DNA from: Thermothelomyces thermophilus ATCC 42464
Lineage: Eukaryota > Ascomycota > Sordariomycetes > Sordariales > Chaetomiaceae
Direction of reading: 5' to 3'
NCBI RefSeq assembly: GCF_000226095.1
Contig: NC_016476.1
Location: 3,658,001-3,722,000, forward strand
DNA length: 64,000 nucleotides
Below are positions 1 to 11,762 of this stretch, one piece after another (position 1 is the first letter of the stretch; each line of letters opens with the position of its first letter). Position numbers and translations under genes: made by a program. Under the pieces are notes generated by a model, which saw only the letters and a list, made by a program, of their open reading frames with translations, was not told the DNA's origin and ran no database searches.

Positions 1-156
1 GGCGACCGGCTGATGGTGCGCCTCATCTGCCTCCTGCGCAACGAGCCCGGCGAGAGCTAGGAGCTCATAAGCGACCAGTACAAGGCGAGCATGTGGGACA
101 TCTACCCGGATACGCAGGGAGCGGCTGAGGCACTGGGACCGAAGCCTTCTTTATAG
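1..156 (+). pseudogene. 3' end of an ordinary host gene, with one internal stop
   Basis: This GC-rich stretch reads as protein from base 1 to a TAG at 154-156, about 51 codons, and contains the words LMVRLICLLRNEPGE and MWDIYPDTQG. One in-frame TAG lies at 58-60. It sits in the context AGC-TAG-GAG, so it could be a CAG changed by RIP, or the reading may really end there. I do not recognise the family. It differs sharply in base use from everything downstream, so it probably marks the border of the transposon nest with normal chromosome. The 5' end is outside the window. Confidence 0.4.
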
Positions 157-791
157 GGGTCTAGTTCCCCGGGTGTGAGCGGGTGGCAGTATAATTACCA
201 ATTGATTTTTCCCTAGCCGCTGGTCACTTAGAACTTGATGATTGTACAACTTAGGTAGGTATGAATGTGTTCGTGGCATGATTGTTGGATATGATGGTAT
301 TAATGGAAACGGAAGATGATTAGTGGCTCTTTGTGTCTGTTTTCATTTATTAATTACTTTACCTTTTCCCTTTTCCAGCCCATTCATTCCTTTGCTATCT
401 AATATCTCTTGCTTCTCTTTCATTTAAATGTTTTTCTTTCCCTTCCCTTCTGTTCCTTCTACTTCCACCCTAGCAGGAACTTTGTATTAATAGGACCATG
501 ATTACCTACCTAGGTAGCTTGACAATGCAATTTGCCATGTCCTCTCTAGGGTGACTTACTTCCAGCGCTATCCGCACACTGCCCTAGTCACGAGGCCAAA
601 GAGAGACCCCATGATGCAGTACGTTGTCTACAGACGCGTCCATCATGTAAGGTTGGATAAGATAGGACCTATAGATCTGGCAAACGGAGGGTTCTTTATT
701 CCTAATCTTCTACTTATACTAGAGCCATAGGGCTAGCAAACGTAGGAAGAAGACATCGTACTTTTGAACTATTTATAACTTACTAACTTTT

Positions 792-840
792 TTCCATTAA
801 TTAGAACCATCTTCCATTAATTAGAACTATCTTCTATTAA
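792..840. repeat. Short tandem repeat, 20-bp unit, about 2.5 copies
   Basis: The unit TTCCATTAATTAGAACCATC starts at 792 and 812, with a degenerate third start at 832. It lies in the non-coding leader left of the Host-G gag. Confidence 0.7.
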
Positions 841-937
841 ATGGTAGCGGAAACTCTGCTTCTAACTATTAAAACTAGATTCGTATCGCTTTGACGATTA
901 ATCTAGTATTACTTTTACAATAGTTATGCTCTGTTTT

Positions 938-1074
938 GGCAACTTAGTAACCAAACTAGGTAATTCTATTATAACTACTATAAAATCTCTCTTCCTAGCG
1001 ACTTGGTAACTAGGATAATCCTCCTCTTATCTATTAACCCTATCTTCGTTTGACCCTAGCGACTTGGTAACTAG
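938..1074. repeat. Three spaced copies of a 16-bp leader repeat
   Basis: GCGACTTGGTAACTAG occurs exactly at 998-1013 and 1059-1074, with a diverged form GGCAACTTAGTAACC at 938-952. The spacing is about 60 bp. The repeats lie in the probable LTR or leader of Host-G and could be degenerate direct repeats of its promoter region. Confidence 0.5.
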
Positions 1075-1189
1075 TAGCTAGGCAAATCTTATATTAACCC
1101 TAGGATCTTTTTCTATAGAAGATCCTCCTCGATCTTCCCATCCTTTAAATACTCCTGCTAAAAAACTAAATATTAGAGAACTGTCTAAC

Positions 1190-2680
1190 TACGCTACGAG
1201 CGTTCTAAGGAGGCGTAATAAGATGCCCTATATACTATAGGTATAGGCGTTAGAATATGATTCTAAAGACTAACTATAAGAAGAAGCTCCTCTTCTCTAG
1301 GAGCTAGAACCATTACTTAGATTTACTAATGACTATAAGCTATATTAAGCTAAACCTGACAATTTTAACGCTAATAAGGAAATAATAAGCTAGCTAAATA
1401 GTAAGATAGATCTTTAATTTGACTAATTAAAGGAATAAACTGATTACTTTTCTAATAAAACTAAAGGAGCTATCTATAAACTATTATAGTAGCTTGAAAA
1501 AAGTATTGTTAGGATAGACTATAGCTTTATAAACTACCTAAAGGGAGTTAAAGATTAACTTTCTAGTTACCTAGAGAAGGACGTACTAGTAATGATAGAA
1601 CCGATATTTGATCGTATCGAGGATCTAGAACTATATATGTCGGAGTATAGAAATGTACTTAGTTAGATAGTAATATAGATAAAAGGAAATAGTTAATATA
1701 ATATATAGTTAAGACGGTAAAAACGATAATTAATTACCTAGTCATTAGTAATCTTCCTTTAACCTTACTAGACTTAATACTATTATAGAAGAAGTATAGT
1801 AAGTTAGCGATCTTATAGAAGATATACAATATAATAGTAATACTTTCCTTATACCTCTTAAGGACGTTAGTATTAGCTATTATTATAATTTTAGCCGCCC
1901 TAAACATATATAGTCTTTATATAAAGTTCTATACTTTATAACTAGCGGTAGTAGAGGTAGAGAACTCGATTCCTTAAGCTTTAACGATAGTAGTAACAAG
2001 GTATCTAACTATTACTAACCTTTAGGTAACTAGAATATAGGACGCTATTATAATGCTCTATACCCTAGTAATAGTAATAGTAATGGTAGTAGTAATAATG
2101 GCGACAATGATAATAGATATTATGGATACAAATTAACATATAATACTACTATAAGTATATAGAGCCGCTTAGACTTTAAGATCAAGAGGGACAATATTAG
2201 CTAGTTTAATCCTTCTTTCCCTAACCTACGTTCCTTAGGTATTATTAATAATAGTAAGAATCTAGTATTTACTAATGTCTATTGTTTCGCGAATTGTATT
2301 AAAACCTTCCTAGAAAGCGACCTTAACGGCAGCATTAAGATATAGATTCTAGCCTTCTTCTAAACCTTTCTTAGCGGCCTAGCTATTATTTAATAGACTA
2401 ACAAGTTAAATAGCTCTATATATAGACGATTATACGAACTAGGTCTTCGAGCTTTTATAGACTAACTATAGGAACGCTCTATATCTAACGCTATAACTAC
2501 TACCTACAAGTTTAATAAAGCCTGCCTACATTTAAAGGGTATTATGAAGGATAAGTAAGCGCTTAGTTTCTTCATTTAGAAGATACTTCATTAGGTATAC
2601 TTTATATATATACTTAACGAATGTAATAATAACTAGTAAGGCATTATAGTTTAAGTCTAGTTAGCTATAGACCTCTATAT
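1190..2680 (+). pseudogene. Host-G gag, 5' part (RIP-mutated)
   Basis: When TAG/TAA are read as mutated Gln/Trp codons a continuous gag-like protein emerges. From about 2170 it reads IKRDNIS-x-FNPSFPN, then FTNVYCFANCIKTFLES, a pattern typical of the capsid-like gag of fungal Ty3/gypsy elements. A charged, helix-like N-terminal part precedes it. The reading stops at 2680 where Mid-H is inserted, and resumes in the same frame at 35099 if a 4-bp duplication ATAT (2677-2680 and 35099-35102) is counted once. That frame continuity is good evidence for a single gene split by insertion. Confidence 0.65.
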
Positions 2681-3130
2681 TAGACTAGGGCTAGAAGTTC
2701 TTAATATAACCAGAGGGACACAAGGTACAGATTTGTTTTTCCGATTCTATAGAGCTTTACTATATACGATAGGCATAAATAAGGGTTACCTACCCAAGGG
2801 TACTAGATAGATAGATAAAGATAACAGATAGCTTTTAACACTCATTTACTCTAATAGATCTAAATGACAAGATACAGTTCTTCTTTCTTTTATAAGTTAG
2901 GAATATCTTTTTCTATATAAGTAGACTCTTCTATATCTATCTAGAGGGATATTACTATCGCTACCTCTACCTCTATCACTATTACCGTCCGAATGGCCGG
3001 ACTTGCCTACTATAGCTACGAATACTTAGATGCTCTAGACATTTTAAGCCGAAGCTCCTCCCTATCTGACCAGACGGAGGTTTAGTTCTAGAGGTGCTAA
3101 GTGGTGCCCTAGAGGGTTAGTACTAGCTTA
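2681..3130 (+). repeat. Mid-H 5' LTR (450 bp)
   Basis: It aligns end to end with 34649-35098; both copies are 450 bp. It begins TAGACTAGGG and ends CTAGCTTA, so the usual TG...CA ends appear as TA...TA, as expected from RIP. The shared core contains CGAATGGCCGGACTTGCCTA. Confidence 0.85.
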
Positions 3131-3930
3131 TATTTTAAGGGTTTAATTAGGGAAGAGCTTAGCTCTAAGTCTAAATTAGACTACCGGACTTTGAACGTAG
3201 TAGGATGGTAATGTTTATAATAAAGGAGCGAAGATATATATATAGAGGCATGTATAGTAAAACTATTAGGAAAGTAAGAAGAGTGAATATAGGTGCTAAG
3301 AGATTAGTATATCTAGCGGTAGGCTAGGGAACTACTCTTGCCCTAATATAATAATATTACTAGTAGAGATAGTAGGAATTGTAGGACGATAAGTTTAAAG
3401 GAGTTTAATATCTATTTAGAGGGATAGAAACTCTAAAATACGGATTAGCAATATTAGAACTATTTAGGATTCGGAAATGAGATTTTAGAGTTATATAGGT
3501 ACTAGAGGAAAGCTTTATAGCTATCTTAGCCCTAGTTACCTTAGTATTAGCGCTTACTAGTAAAGGTATATCCATTTATATATTATTACTTTTTAATGGT
3601 CTGGTATAGATTTAGCTTATTATTTTAGGAGTTCTAACTTTAGGGGTTAAAGTGCTATTATTATAGGGTATCTCCTATTAGGAGGTTTAGGAATAGCTTT
3701 ATTAGGTATACTTTAAAGGAGTAAAAGTAGTAGACTAAGTTTACCTTTAATCTTACTAATTATAAGAAGACTTAAAGGAAAGAAGGAAGGCTTCTTAGAT
3801 TAGCTACTTAGATAGAAGGGTTATCTTTAAAGGAGTTATCTAAATAGGAAGGTATAATTAAGGATAGTAACCTTAGGTACTACTCTTCTTATTAGTTTAG
3901 TAAATACCTTAATTAGAATTGCTACTCTTA
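3131..3930 (+). other. Mid-H leader, no confident gene
   Basis: This is RIP-degraded sequence after the 5' LTR. I see no reliable domain until the gag-like reading that begins near 3930. Confidence 0.4.
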
Positions 3931-6500
3931 ATATCTCTTATATCTAAATATATTAAAACCTTATTAGGAAGGACGCTATCGGAATCGCTTTGATCACTAG
4001 AGTTTAGAAACCTTACTTTAGATATAGAAGTCAAGTATTATACTTAAGTAGACATTATAGTAGATAGACTTACTAAAGTTATTTAGGTTATATTCCCTTT
4101 ACTAATAGATAAAGGATTACCTAGTCTCTTCTCTAGTTATAATGCTACTAAGTACCTCGAGCGTTTTATAAAGGCTTATAAGATCTTTAGTAGAGATAAT
4201 ATTAATAAGATCTCTTACTTTAAGTAATAATATATAGATAACTTTCAGGAAATCCTTAACTAGTGGTTAGAGTTAAAGAAAAGGGACTAGGCTACTTTTA
4301 AAGCTACTATTAAGGAACGCTAAAAGTAGAATAACTCTTATTAGGAAACCTTTATTTAAAAGCTAAAGCGTCTTCTAGATTCTTAGTATATAGATTTGGC
4401 TAAGTCTATCTATAACTATCTAGAGTATGTTAATATTCTACTTACCTAAGTGCTAAAGAAAACAAAAGCGGTCTATTAGTCGTTAGCTATCTAGAAGGTA
4501 TAAGATAGATTTCCCTCTACTCTCTAGACTAGTCTTTGGATCTATAAGAAGGGTGACTTATAGATTAATAATATAGAGTAAGAGGACTTCTATAACTTTA
4601 TATAGGAGTATCTATATAAAGGAGTTAATATTAGGTTAATATACTATAAGCTAGATCTAAAAGAAGGAGAAGTTAAACTATAGGTAAGCTAGACTATTAA
4701 GAAAAGTCCTTTAGCTCCTTAGATATAGGAGAGTCCTTTAGGTTTATCTACCTAGAGAGATACTACCTTTGATAAGATCGTTGACAGGGTTATAGACGCC
4801 TTATATAAGCTTTAGATTAATAAAGGCAAAGTTAGCCGTAAATCCTTAGACAGGGGTAGGCATTCCTATAACTAGACAGACGACCTAAGTAATGACAAGA
4901 TTAAAGAAATCTAGACCTACCTATTAGCTATTTGAAAGTCTTAGTAAAAGAAGAAGAGTAGTAGATTCTGGCTAAGTTTGACCTTAGCTATACCTTATAG
5001 CTATTACTACTATAGTAACTAGATATACGTTACCTATAGATGTCTAATCCTAGTAAAGGATATCTATAATAGTCTTATCTATTAGCTTAGTTTTAAGTAG
5101 ATTTTAGGTAATAGAGATCCTAGTCTTTTAGAGAACTAATAAATTAAAATCCTTAGTAAGGATATAACTACTATAGCTAATTAGGAGACCTAGTAATATA
5201 TTATTTATATTTATACCTCTCTTTAGCTAGACCTTTCTAGTTAAGAGCTATATTAATAGTTTATAAGGAGCTACCAAAAGGAATATAGTTAAAAGTACTA
5301 TCTAGACCTAAACCTCATTACTAATAAGGCCTTCCTTTAATATATTAAAGATTTATATCTATTAAAAGTAGTTATAACCTCCTTTAATCGTCTTACTAAT
5401 ATTAAAAAAGTTTCCCTAAAGTTAATCTATAATTATACTAAGGCTAGGAAGATCAATTTCTAGATAGACTATAAATAAGGTAGATATACTCTCGTCTAAT
5501 AGGTGAAATGGACAACGTCTTAGACAGATAATCGTATTTTTGCTACCGACTATAAGGGCTTACCGACGGACGCGTTACGGTCTAATTAGATAGTAATATA
5601 AGCTTTTAATACTATCGAGTTAAAGATTAATAATAAAGATATTTCTAATAGGAATAATGATATAGTAACTATAATATAGAGTACTATCCTTATAAAGTGC
5701 CATTTTATAGAAATAGAGGATAAGCTAATATAGGATCCTATCTAGTAAGAGGAGACTAATAAAGTAAAGACTATTCAATTACTAAAAAGGAATATAAAAG
5801 TAGGAAGAGCTTACCTTCTAGCTATAAGCTAAAGGGTTATAGCTATTATTAAGAGGGCTATTAACCTTATTAATAAAGGAGCTCTCTCTCTAGCTAAATA
5901 GAAATAAACCGTTTGCTTTAAGGAATTGGAGAAATCGACTGAGGAAAATATAGCCTATAATATACTTTCTCTAATTAGTAAAGCTCTTTAAGTAAAGATA
6001 TTTACTATTAACAAGGTCTTAGGGATTTCCCTAGCGTTTAAGAATACACTAATTGCTTTCCTTAAGTAAGATTATAAAAGTCCTTGGGAGGTAATTAAGT
6101 ATAAAGGCTTGGCTATTCCCTTCCCTAATAAGCTAGCTTCATAAGTAAGAGGGAGAGCGTTATAAGAGGTTAAGATATACCTTAGCTATCTAGGTAGATA
6201 GAGTAGCATTAAGGGAGAAAAGTCTATAATTATATTTTTACCTTTCTAGGGGTTACTAGTAATAGCTAGTGGGCTATCGTAATAGATAGGTTCTAGAGTA
6301 ACCATCTCACTAGATAGTAAGACTAGTTAGATTCCGAAGAGATTAAAACGTCCGTCTAGGCTCTAATCTATATACTCTTTACTAGCTAGAAGATTTGGAT
6401 AGGTATACTTATACAGATATATATATTACTAATACTCTATTATAACTTTAAAGATCCAAGGGGTAAGAAGGTACTTGCTTTAATTAATATTAAGTCTAAG
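3931..6500 (+). pseudogene. Mid-H gag and start of protease (RIP-mutated)
   Basis: With TAG/TAA read as Gln/Trp, a long protein is open here. From about 4080 it reads GLPSLFSSYNATKYLERF and KISYFKQQYIDNF. This is the gag pattern of a gypsy group common in ascomycetes, in which the gag opens with a short Pro-x-Phe-x-Gly-x-Asn type motif followed by a helical capsid region. At the 3' end, LINIKS at about 6481-6496 is the start of the retropepsin motif, originally something like L-I-D-x-G-S. The LINE is inserted inside this motif and the protease continues at 11763. Confidence 0.6.
6485..6500 (+). repeat. 16-bp target-site duplication of the LINE (left copy)
   Basis: TAATATTAAGTCTAAG is repeated at 11747-11762, right after the LINE tail. 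Joining the flanks through one copy restores the Mid-H protease frame (ALINIKSKYNIITL). Confidence 0.85.
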
Positions 6501-6829
6501 ACCTACTCTATACCCTATATACCAACCTACCTACCTAAAATACTAACCAAGCTTCTCTTGTATCTTTGCGAATACCCCACCAATATATACAAAACTACTA
6601 CCGCTAGAAAGCTCTCGAAAAACGCTATCTAACGGTACCACTTTCAACTACACGCGGGCCGTTACGGGTATACAACAGGCATCGCAAGCATAGGAACCGG
6701 ACCTAACCGCAATCCGACCGCACCTCGCGCGCCTGTCAAAATTTTCACCGTACAGACTACCTAGCGCCCCTAAACGTAACGTCAATTTAAGGCCTGATAC
6801 CAAGCTACTAAGTAGGGAGGTCTATAGCT

Positions 6830-8195
6830 CCAAACCAATCAAAGGGAGGCCTACTATAGGCCTACCCTACCTTAGATATTAAGGAGCTAAGGGGTCTCGT
6901 CACGTAACTAGTCGACCTTATACTAAGCCCTAAACGGGGCAAGGTATAGGACCTTGCCGATAGGCTCTTATAGGGCCTTACGACCACTATTATAGGCCCG
7001 GTTCCGAACCTATAGGAACTTATAGCCGAGGAAGTCAAAAAGGGGCTTAAAGAAGCCCTTAAGGCTACCCCCAGCCCTACCTAGGCGTAGGTGGCCGTAG
7101 GCTTATAATAGGGGGTAATAGGCCCCTAGGGAGGCCTACCATCGGCTAAGGCGGTGCCGTTATAGGCCTCGCGAGAGGTTACGATACAGAACGCGAGCCT
7201 ACAAGAGGACCTTAAAGCCTAAACCCCGGCCGAGATAGTCTAAGTAGTTAATAGGGCTTCTAGCCGCTAGGGAGCCGTTATAGCTAGGAAGCTCCTAAGC
7301 GGGGATATAGTAGTGGTCTTTAAGGATAAGGCTACTAAGGATTAGTATTTGGTTAATAAGCGATAGGTAGCTATAGCCTTTGGAAAGGAGGCTAGGGAGG
7401 TTGGTAGGGCCTATATAGTCCTAGCTAAAGGAGTCTAGAAAGAGGAGCTATAGGGGGTTAGTAAACAAGACTTTAAAGGGGCCGTAGGCCTATACTCGAT
7501 CGAAATAGTCAAGTTCCGGCTGCTAAAAAGCCTATAGAGAAAGTAGGCCATGGTATTCCTAGGCCTATAGGACCTCGAAGAGGCCCGGAAGGCCTATAAC
7601 GAGGGCGTGGTCTAGGATGCCTAGGTGCTAGACTATGAGCCCTATTAGGATGCTTTAGAGCTAAGGTAGTACTATAGGTATTAGAGCTTTGGCTATACCT
7701 AGTGGTATTACTAGCGGCCGGCCTATTATAGCCGCTATAGTATAAAGGCCCATAGAGGGGGGGGAAGGCTAGGGAGGCCTAGTGCCCTACCTACTCTAAC
7801 CAACTCCCTTATAGGTATACGGCCTATAGGGGCCCTTATATAGCCTAGTATAGGGGCTATCCAAAGAAAGTCAAGGCCTAGGAAAGGGCTAGGGAGACCT
7901 ACTAGTATAGACCCTAAACCTTCTAACTATTAGAATAACTATACTAGAAGGTAGCCTTTAAGTTTAGTAACTAGCCGGAAGATAACGACTATTATTAAAC
8001 CGGGGCTAAACGCCCTTATAGGAGGCCTACCCTGGCCTAATAGGCGGCTAGGAGCGCCTTATTCGATGCCTAATAGACCTATATCTCCTTTCTATAACCT
8101 AGAACCCCCTCGTTTTCGTAACCGGCCAAGGGGATAGCGGTTATAGAGCTAACTACCATACCCTCGGCCTCTACTCTAGCTACCTCGAATGCAAA
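6830..8195 (+). pseudogene. LINE ORF1 (gag-like, zinc knuckles), mutated
   Basis: A coding signature with RIP-type stops runs from the leader to just before the endonuclease. Near 7670-7760 there are repeated Cys/Tyr-x2-Cys/Tyr patterns (YRY-x-SFGYT and YYSRYSIKAHRG). In Tad-clade elements these positions are C-x2-C-x4-H-x4-C knuckles, and TGT to TAT changes would turn Cys into Tyr. The product is the nucleic-acid-binding partner of ORF2 in the retrotransposition RNP. Exact ends are uncertain. Confidence 0.6.
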
Positions 8196-8199
8196 TTAA

Positions 8200-11100
8200 G
8201 ATCCTTTAGTAGAATACCTAAGGTAACAAACAGGCCCTTAAGGTCCTACTAGAGGAGGCTAAATATAACCTACTAGCTATCTAGGAACTATAGATTAACC
8301 GGTTTATAGGGTTAATATATTGCCCCTAGGCCTCGAAATACTACCTAGTTTATAAGCCTAAAGGCAAGGTAGCTATTCTAGTAGCTAAGCGCTTCCTAGT
8401 TAGCTAATAGAACTATTTAGTAGAGGAGAACTAGTATAAGGTAACCTTTCTAGCCCTAGGAGAGAAGGGGTTCGAGCTCTAGTTAGTCTATAATAACAAG
8501 GGAGAGCAGGCCCTCTTATAAGACCTACTAGCCCTACCTTAGCCAACCTACCCCCTAGTTCTTATAGGTAACTTTAACCTCTACTACCTAGTCTAGGACC
8601 TATTTAATGGGCTTAGCCCGGGGGCTAGGGACCTTCTTAGCCTTGCAGACTAGTAAGACCTTAACCTATATACGCCCTACGGCTAGGTCACTAGGGCCCC
8701 CTAGGGGGACTAACGTGGCTAGCCTTCTATAATAGACCTATTCTAGGCCTCGGCCAGGCTAAAAGCGACCTATAGGGATATTATAGAACGTAGGAAATCC
8801 GACTATTACCTATAGACCCTAAATGTCTCCCTCTAGGGGACTAATAGGCCTATACTAGCTAGTAAAGGGTAGGACTAGAAGAGCCTAGATAAGGAGGTCG
8901 CGCGGGCCAAGGCGGCCTACCTCCTACTCCGGCTTAGTAGGTAGGTATCGGCCCCGGCCGGGCCTGTCTTCCGAGGCCTAGAGGAGCTTCTACAGGCCTT
9001 TAACAGGCTTATAGAGGCCCTTAAGGAGATAGCTACGGTCTCGGCCCTAGTAAAGAAGGCTAGTACGGGTAGCAAACAAGCTCGGTGGTAGACGAAGGAG
9101 GTTTAAGAGGCCTAGAAGAGGGCTAGGAAGGTAGAGAGGGCCTATAGGGGCGCCCTAAACCCCTATATATAGGAAGTACTTCGGCAGGCCCTATAGGACT
9201 AGGCTAAGACTATTACGGCCGCGAAGACCAAGAGCTAGAGGGCTACGTTATAGGAGGTAACTAACCGGCTAGACCTATTATAGAGACTAGAGTAGTAGGC
9301 AAGGCTATAAAGCTACCTATTAGTTAACCCTCTAAAGCTCCTAGCCTTCGAAGGAGGGCTTATAACCTATTAATAGAAGGCTAGAGCACTAGCCGATAAG
9401 TTCTTTCCGAACCTAGAAGTAGACCTATCAGATATCGACGACCTAGATCTAAACGACCACTAGGAGCCGAAGTTCGAAATAAGCTAAGAGGTTATAGTAG
9501 GCGAAGTTAAGGTAGTACTGACTAGGGTGGCCCTATAGAAAGCCCTAGGGGAGGACCTCCTCCCTATAGGTCTATTAAAGGCCTATAGGCGGCCGCTCTA
9601 CCGGATATTGGCAAAACTAGCCTCGGAGAGCTTATAGCTTGGCTATTTTCCGGCCTAGTTTAAAAGGGCTAAAACAGTAGTTCTCTATAAGCCTAGTAAA
9701 CCCCTATAAGCTTACTTTACCTTAGGTAGCTATAGGCCTATAGCGCTCCTACTAATAGTAGGCAAAGTACTAGAGGCTATAGTTACCTAGAAGGTAACGG
9801 CTGTTATAGAGGCCTATAGGCTTTTCCTAGCTAAACAAATAGGCAACTAGGAACATAGGTCTATAGAACTAGCTATCCGGCTTGTTATAGCTTAGGTCTA
9901 GGAGGCTTAGAGGTATAAGGTGGCTGCCTCCCTCCTATAGCTCGACATCTTAGGGGCTTTCGACACTATTAACTATACCCGGCTATTAGCCACTTTATAG
10001 AGCTAGGGCTTCCCAAAGTAGGTAGTAGTCTAGGTCAGGGAGTAGCTATAAGATAGGGTGGCTATCCTTTACTTTAATAGTTAGGAAACAGAGGATATAG
10101 TAGTAAGGGCTAAGGTCCTATAGGGGTTACCCCTTTCCCCTATACTATTTATCCTCTATATAGCCTCCCTCTACTAGGCCATTCGCTAGGCCAGCCCTAC
10201 AGTTAGTCTAATAGGCTTTGCTAACGATACTAACCTCTTAGCCTTTAGGAGGGCTAAAGAGGCCTATAATAGCTAGCTATAGAAGGCCTAAAAGGCCTGC
10301 CTTTAGTAGGCTAGGACTTAGGGTATAGCTTTTGCCCTAGAAAAGTATAAGCTTATCTACTTTAATAAGGGCTAGAAATAGTAGTCGCGACCGCTAGAGC
10401 TCCTACGGCCCGGGGGGGGTACTACTACTATAGCCCTGTCAAAGTTGGCTAGATTCCTTAGGGTCTAGCTAAACTAGAGGCTATAGTAAGGCCCTTACTA
10501 CGCAAAGGTAGCTAAGAAGTTAGAAACCTAGGAGTTTGCCCTAACTAGGCTTGCTATAAAGACCTAGGGCCCTGGCCTCCTATAGGCCTACGAGGTCTAT
10601 ACTAAGTGTATCCATAGCGCCCTAGCCTATAGAGCCTCGAACTTCTACAAGCCTACTAAGCTAGGGGGTAAGCTAGAAGGCCCTGCTAGGGAACTATCGA
10701 AGGCCTAATATAGGGCCCTTCAAATGGTTACTAGGGCCTACAAGGCTACCCCTATCCGGTGCCTCGAAACAGAAGCCTAGGTACCACCCCTTAACCTCTA
10801 TCTTAATAAGAGGCTAGCCGACTTCAAAGCCAAACTTGACTAACCGCTCTTATAGACCGGGGCAGGTCCAGGGGCCTCCCGGGTCCCTATAAGGGCTCTT
10901 ATCTAACAGGCCTATAATAGGCTAAGCTAGAGGTTCCAGAAGAGAAGGGCCAGGGCAAGGGGCTAGGAGCTGAAGCCTATAGCCCTAGAGGTAGCAAGGT
11001 CGACGGTCTAGTAGTAGGTTTAGGAGGGCTGTAGAAGGGGTCGACCTACCCTATAGACCCCATAAAGAAGGCTACAGGCTACAGAACTGGCCGTGTTGGC

Positions 11101-11700
11101 CAGCTAGAGCAACCGTTGGAGGGCCGACCAAGCCGGTAGGAGGATATAGCGCGTGTCAGACAAGGACCCTCCGTGCCTAGTTTTTATAAGGGAAGGCCTA
11201 TAAAGGCACTAGGGCCTAATAAAGGCCTAGAGCTCCCTACTGATATAGGCCTATATAGGGGCTATTAGCCTCTATGACTTCCTTTTTAGAGTTCAAGTCC
11301 TAGAGGTTAGTACCCCTTACTATGCCTATAGCCAGGGGAGGGAAACTGTAGAGCACCTAGTCGTATAGTGCCCGAACCTACTAAGAAGCCGAATGTAGGA
11401 ACCCTGGGAAATACGGTCGTAAAGGGACCTAGACTTCGTTCTATGGGGTATAGGGACCTATAACTATCGTTTAGTAAGGAGGGTTCTATAGTAGCTAATG
11501 GACCTAGGGAGGCTCCCGGAATACCGCCTTGTAAGGAAGCTAGACTAGGAGGAAAGGCCTCTATAGGGCTATTCTAGCCACTTCTCCTTTTCTTTGTAGT
11601 GTATTAGTACCCCGGATTAGGCATTAGAGGCGAGATAGAGGTTTTTATCTGGCCTATTAGGCACGGTTTCCTTTGTATATAACTAGAGAGGCTCTAGCAT
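8200..11700 (+). pseudogene. LINE ORF2: endonuclease and reverse transcriptase, mutated
   Basis: Read through RIP stops, the order is an apurinic-like endonuclease, RT and a Cys/His tail. GNFNLYYLVQD at about 8565-8598 is the endonuclease G-D-F-N motif with Asp changed to Asn. In RT, GKVLEAIVTQKVT lies near 9750 and QGLPLSPILF near 10120. The catalytic box is FANDTNLLAF at about 10217-10246, with one Asp of F-A-D-D changed to Asn. RETVEHLVVQCP near 11340 is the usual C-terminal His/Cys motif. The protein would nick target DNA and copy the RNA in place. It cannot be functional as it stands. Confidence 0.8.
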
Positions 11701-11762
11701 GCTTATTAGCATAGTAGTATAGGATTAATAATAACAATGATGATAATAATATTAAGTCTAAG

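Larger units (their letters stand above)
157..1189. other. Non-coding border; probable 5' LTR/leader of Host-G in its right half
   Basis: No reading frame is supported here. From about 157 to 600 the sequence is ordinary AT-rich intergenic DNA. From about 700 it takes on the TA-rich RIP composition. It should contain the start of Host-G, but the mate LTR is not in the window, so the exact boundary cannot be placed. Confidence 0.4.
6501..11746 (+). mobile_element. Tad-type non-LTR retrotransposon (LINE), 5246 bp
   Basis: It is flanked by a 16-bp direct repeat and ends in a TAA/TGA-rich tail (about 11721-11746), the pattern left by target-primed reverse transcription. It has a 5' leader of about 330 bp, an ORF1 with zinc knuckles and an ORF2 with endonuclease, RT and a terminal zinc-type motif. 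Its base composition is GC-richer than the neighbours, but TAG is spread through all frames, so it too has been hit by RIP. It appears full length. Confidence 0.85.
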
